From contig JADFZC010000090.1 in assembly GCA_015232735.1 (NCBI GenBank), forward strand, positions 1-8,808: 8,808 bases of DNA, in the 5' to 3' direction. This DNA is from Oligoflexales bacterium. GTDB taxonomy: Bacteria > Bdellovibrionota > Oligoflexia > Oligoflexales > Oligoflexaceae. The notes below the pieces were generated by a model. That model had not been told where the DNA came from, ran no database searches, and saw only the letters and a program-made list of their open reading frames with translations. The translations under genes were made by a program, and so were the position numbers. Shown here piece after piece: positions 7,977 through 8,808 of the stretch; position 1 is the first letter of the stretch, and each line of letters begins with the position of its first letter.

Positions 7977-8371
7977 TTCCTTCCTCCTTTATAAGATAAT
8001 TGACGAGCGTTGAGTACCTGCACTATACCCTTGACAAGGCTGTCCGGTATATAAGGTTTTGTTATCCAGGCCATGATTTTGGCATTGTGCCCCAACCCGG
8101 ACAACTTTTGGTCGACATGCGATGAAAGTATGAATATCGGGGTATCCTGAAGATGCGGCAGTTTCCTCATGTCAAGGCACATGCTCAGTCCGTCTTTATT
8201 CGGCATTTGATAGTCGGTAAGGACGACATCTATGTCGGTATTCTCGTGGGCCTTTGTCAGCCCGTCCATCCCATCGATGGCGCCGACGACCTCAAATCCC
8301 GCGTTGCTGAATAATTCATGGATATCCTTGCGGGTACTCTCGTCATCCTCCACAATCAGAATCTTGTGCAT
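7973..8371 (-). CDS. CheY-like single-domain response regulator
   Basis: The protein has 132 residues from the chosen ATG and is one receiver (REC) domain with nothing after it. Acidic-pocket residues are Glu8, Asp9 and Asp10 (LIVEDDE), the phospho-acceptor is Asp53 (LTDYQMPNKDG), the switch serine is Ser83 (IFILSS), and Lys105-Pro106 (WITKPY) completes the active site, with aromatic Tyr107 next to it. The set is intact, so it should accept phosphate. The frame can be extended six codons upstream to a TTG at 8389, but that would translate the G-rich ribosome binding stretch; the ATG at 8371 directly before the first strand (HKILIVEDD) is preferred. With no output domain it must act by binding a partner or as a phosphate shuttle or sink. 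It is first in the apparent operon and is probably phosphorylated from the Hpt histidines of the downstream kinases (inference). Confidence 0.93.
   Translation of the reverse strand: MHKILIVEDDESTRKDIHELFSNAGFEVVGAIDGMDGLTKAHENTDIDVVLTDYQMPNKDGLSMCLDMRKLPHLQDTPIFILSSHVDQKLSGLGHNAKIMAWITKPYIPDSLVKGIVQVLNARQLSYKGGRK
7983..7990 (-). promoter_or_regulatory. Strong ribosome binding site of the binding protein, inside the regulator gene
   Basis: The minus strand reads AAAGGAGG, 6 bases before the ATG at 7976. It is formed by the last sense codons of the response regulator (encoding Lys-Gly-Gly-Arg-Lys). Ribosomes finishing the regulator therefore end on the start signal of the next gene, which supports translational coupling. 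Confidence 0.85.
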
Positions 8372-8376
8372 AAAAT

Positions 8377-8387
8377 CTTCCCCCCCC
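8377..8387 (-). promoter_or_regulatory. Poly-G ribosome binding site of the response regulator
   Basis: The minus strand reads GGGGGGGGAAG ending 5 bases before the ATG at 8371, directly preceded by nine T residues (8388-8396). It is the only purine-rich stretch at a useful distance, so it is the likely ribosome binding site, although it is not a canonical GGAGG. Homopolymers of this length are prone to slippage. Confidence 0.55.
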
Positions 8388-8535
8388 AAAAAAAAACGAT
8401 ATTCACAGGTTCGGAAAAAAAACGGAAGGAATTAGCATCCGGATAAAAAAAATGTTTTGTTGACAGGAAACACGGACCATGCATTTTATTCTTTCATTTT
8501 GGCAAAAAAAAAAAAATATCGGATTTTTCTTTACA

Positions 8536-8560
8536 TCCGCAAAAGTCTACGGAATGCGGA
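8536..8560 (-). other. Hairpin in the presumed leader of the operon
   Basis: On the minus strand TCCGCA (8560-8555) and TGCGGA (8541-8536) form a perfect 6-base-pair stem around a 13-base loop. A run of 13 T residues (8516-8504) starts 19 bases further on. The gap is too long for a standard intrinsic terminator, but hairpin plus T run could belong to a leader that switches between structures. The stem is short, so the support is modest. Confidence 0.25.
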
Positions 8561-8585
8561 ATCTTTAGATACCGTTCTTTCTGTC

Positions 8586-8614
8586 TGTATAAAATATAAG
8601 CAACAGCCTGCCAA
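8586..8614 (-). promoter_or_regulatory. Candidate sigma70-type promoter for the regulator/binding protein/kinase operon
   Basis: On the minus strand TTGGCA (-35, 8614-8609; 5 of 6 consensus) and TATACA (-10, 8591-8586; 4 of 6) are separated by exactly 17 bases of A/T-rich DNA. Transcription would begin near 8579 and give an untranslated leader of about 200 bases. It is the best-spaced pair I found upstream of the first gene, but A/T-rich DNA yields such pairs by chance. Confidence 0.4.
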
Positions 8615-8808
8615 AAAAATTAAATGATCGAATCCTGAGATCAAAACTATTATCATAATATCAATGGAGGCAGTTTCAGAAAATTGGGCACAAATCCGGC
8701 CATGGTTGACAAAGCTAAGCTAAAAGCGAAATTCGAAAACGCAAAGGGTAAAAGATAAAAATCGGCCGCAAAAGCTCCAACTAGACTTGGTTCATTCAGC
8801 GTTTAGCT

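Larger units (their letters stand above)
8372..8808. other. Upstream region of the operon without a supported gene
   Basis: These 437 bases hold no protein gene I can support. From 8372 to about 8620 the DNA is dominated by homopolymer runs (plus-strand A9 at 8388-8396, A8 at 8415-8422 and 8445-8452, A13 at 8504-8516, A7 at 8613-8619), with one perfect palindrome, ATCCGGAT (8437-8444). The candidate promoter and the leader hairpin fall here. From about 8640 to the right edge the composition is less A/T-rich. It contains only very short plus-strand frames, such as 8702-8758 (18 codons, beginning MVDKAKLKAKFENAK), which have no ribosome binding site at a useful distance. Confidence 0.5.

Noticed and set aside
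8372..8389. TTG start at 8389 adding six residues to the response regulator
   Set aside because: It would translate the poly-G ribosome binding stretch. The ATG at 8371 starts right at the first receiver-domain strand and matches the usual family N-terminus.
8459..8490. Plus-strand TTGACA (from about 8459) as the -35 of a rightward promoter
   Set aside because: No acceptable -10 hexamer lies 16-18 bases downstream, and no plus-strand gene follows.
8664..8758. Two tiny plus-strand frames (8664-8723 and 8702-8758)
   Set aside because: They have fewer than 20 codons each, no ribosome binding site at a useful distance, and no family I recognise.

Overview
The window is a signal-transduction locus from a Gram-negative bacterium. 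Every supported gene lies on the minus strand, so transcription runs from high to low coordinates. In that order the genes are: a single-domain CheY-like response regulator (8371-7973); a periplasmic NMT1/THI5-type substrate-binding protein (7976-6984); a 1067-residue membrane sensor kinase with Cache-like, HAMP, GAF, PAS-like, Hpt and CheA-type ATPase parts (6971-3768); a 922-residue 7TMR-DISM sensor kinase with PAS-like, Hpt and CheA-type ATPase parts (3467-699); and the N-terminal sensor part of a further membrane signalling protein that runs off the left edge (593 to beyond 1).

The first three genes form a tight unit: regulator and binding protein overlap by 4 bases (ATGA), and 12 bases separate the binding protein from the first kinase. 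A 300-base gap then precedes the second kinase, and a 105-base gap precedes the truncated gene. The shorter gap holds a possible 23-codon upstream ORF with its own ribosome binding site. A plausible sigma70-type promoter lies about 200 bases upstream of the regulator, followed by a homopolymer-rich leader ending in a T9-G8 run that forms the ribosome binding region.

Both complete kinases lack the usual DHp phospho-acceptor helix. They carry an internal Hpt domain (HTLKGN motif) followed by a CheA-type ATPase, and no CheW-like domain is visible. The simplest model (inference) is that the binding protein presents a small molecule to a membrane kinase, the kinase phosphorylates its own Hpt histidine, and the phosphate passes to the CheY-like protein. 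The second kinase and the truncated sensor may feed the same pool. No transporter permease or ATPase, no DNA-binding output domain and no chemotaxis receptor is visible here.

The multidomain kinases, 7TMR-DISM sensor and sensor-rich neighbourhood suggest a deltaproteobacterial (Desulfobacterota-like) or similarly signalling-rich lineage. This is an impression from architecture, not a firm assignment. There are no tRNA or rRNA genes, CRISPR arrays or recognisable insertion sequences. The rightmost 200 bases or so hold no gene I can support.
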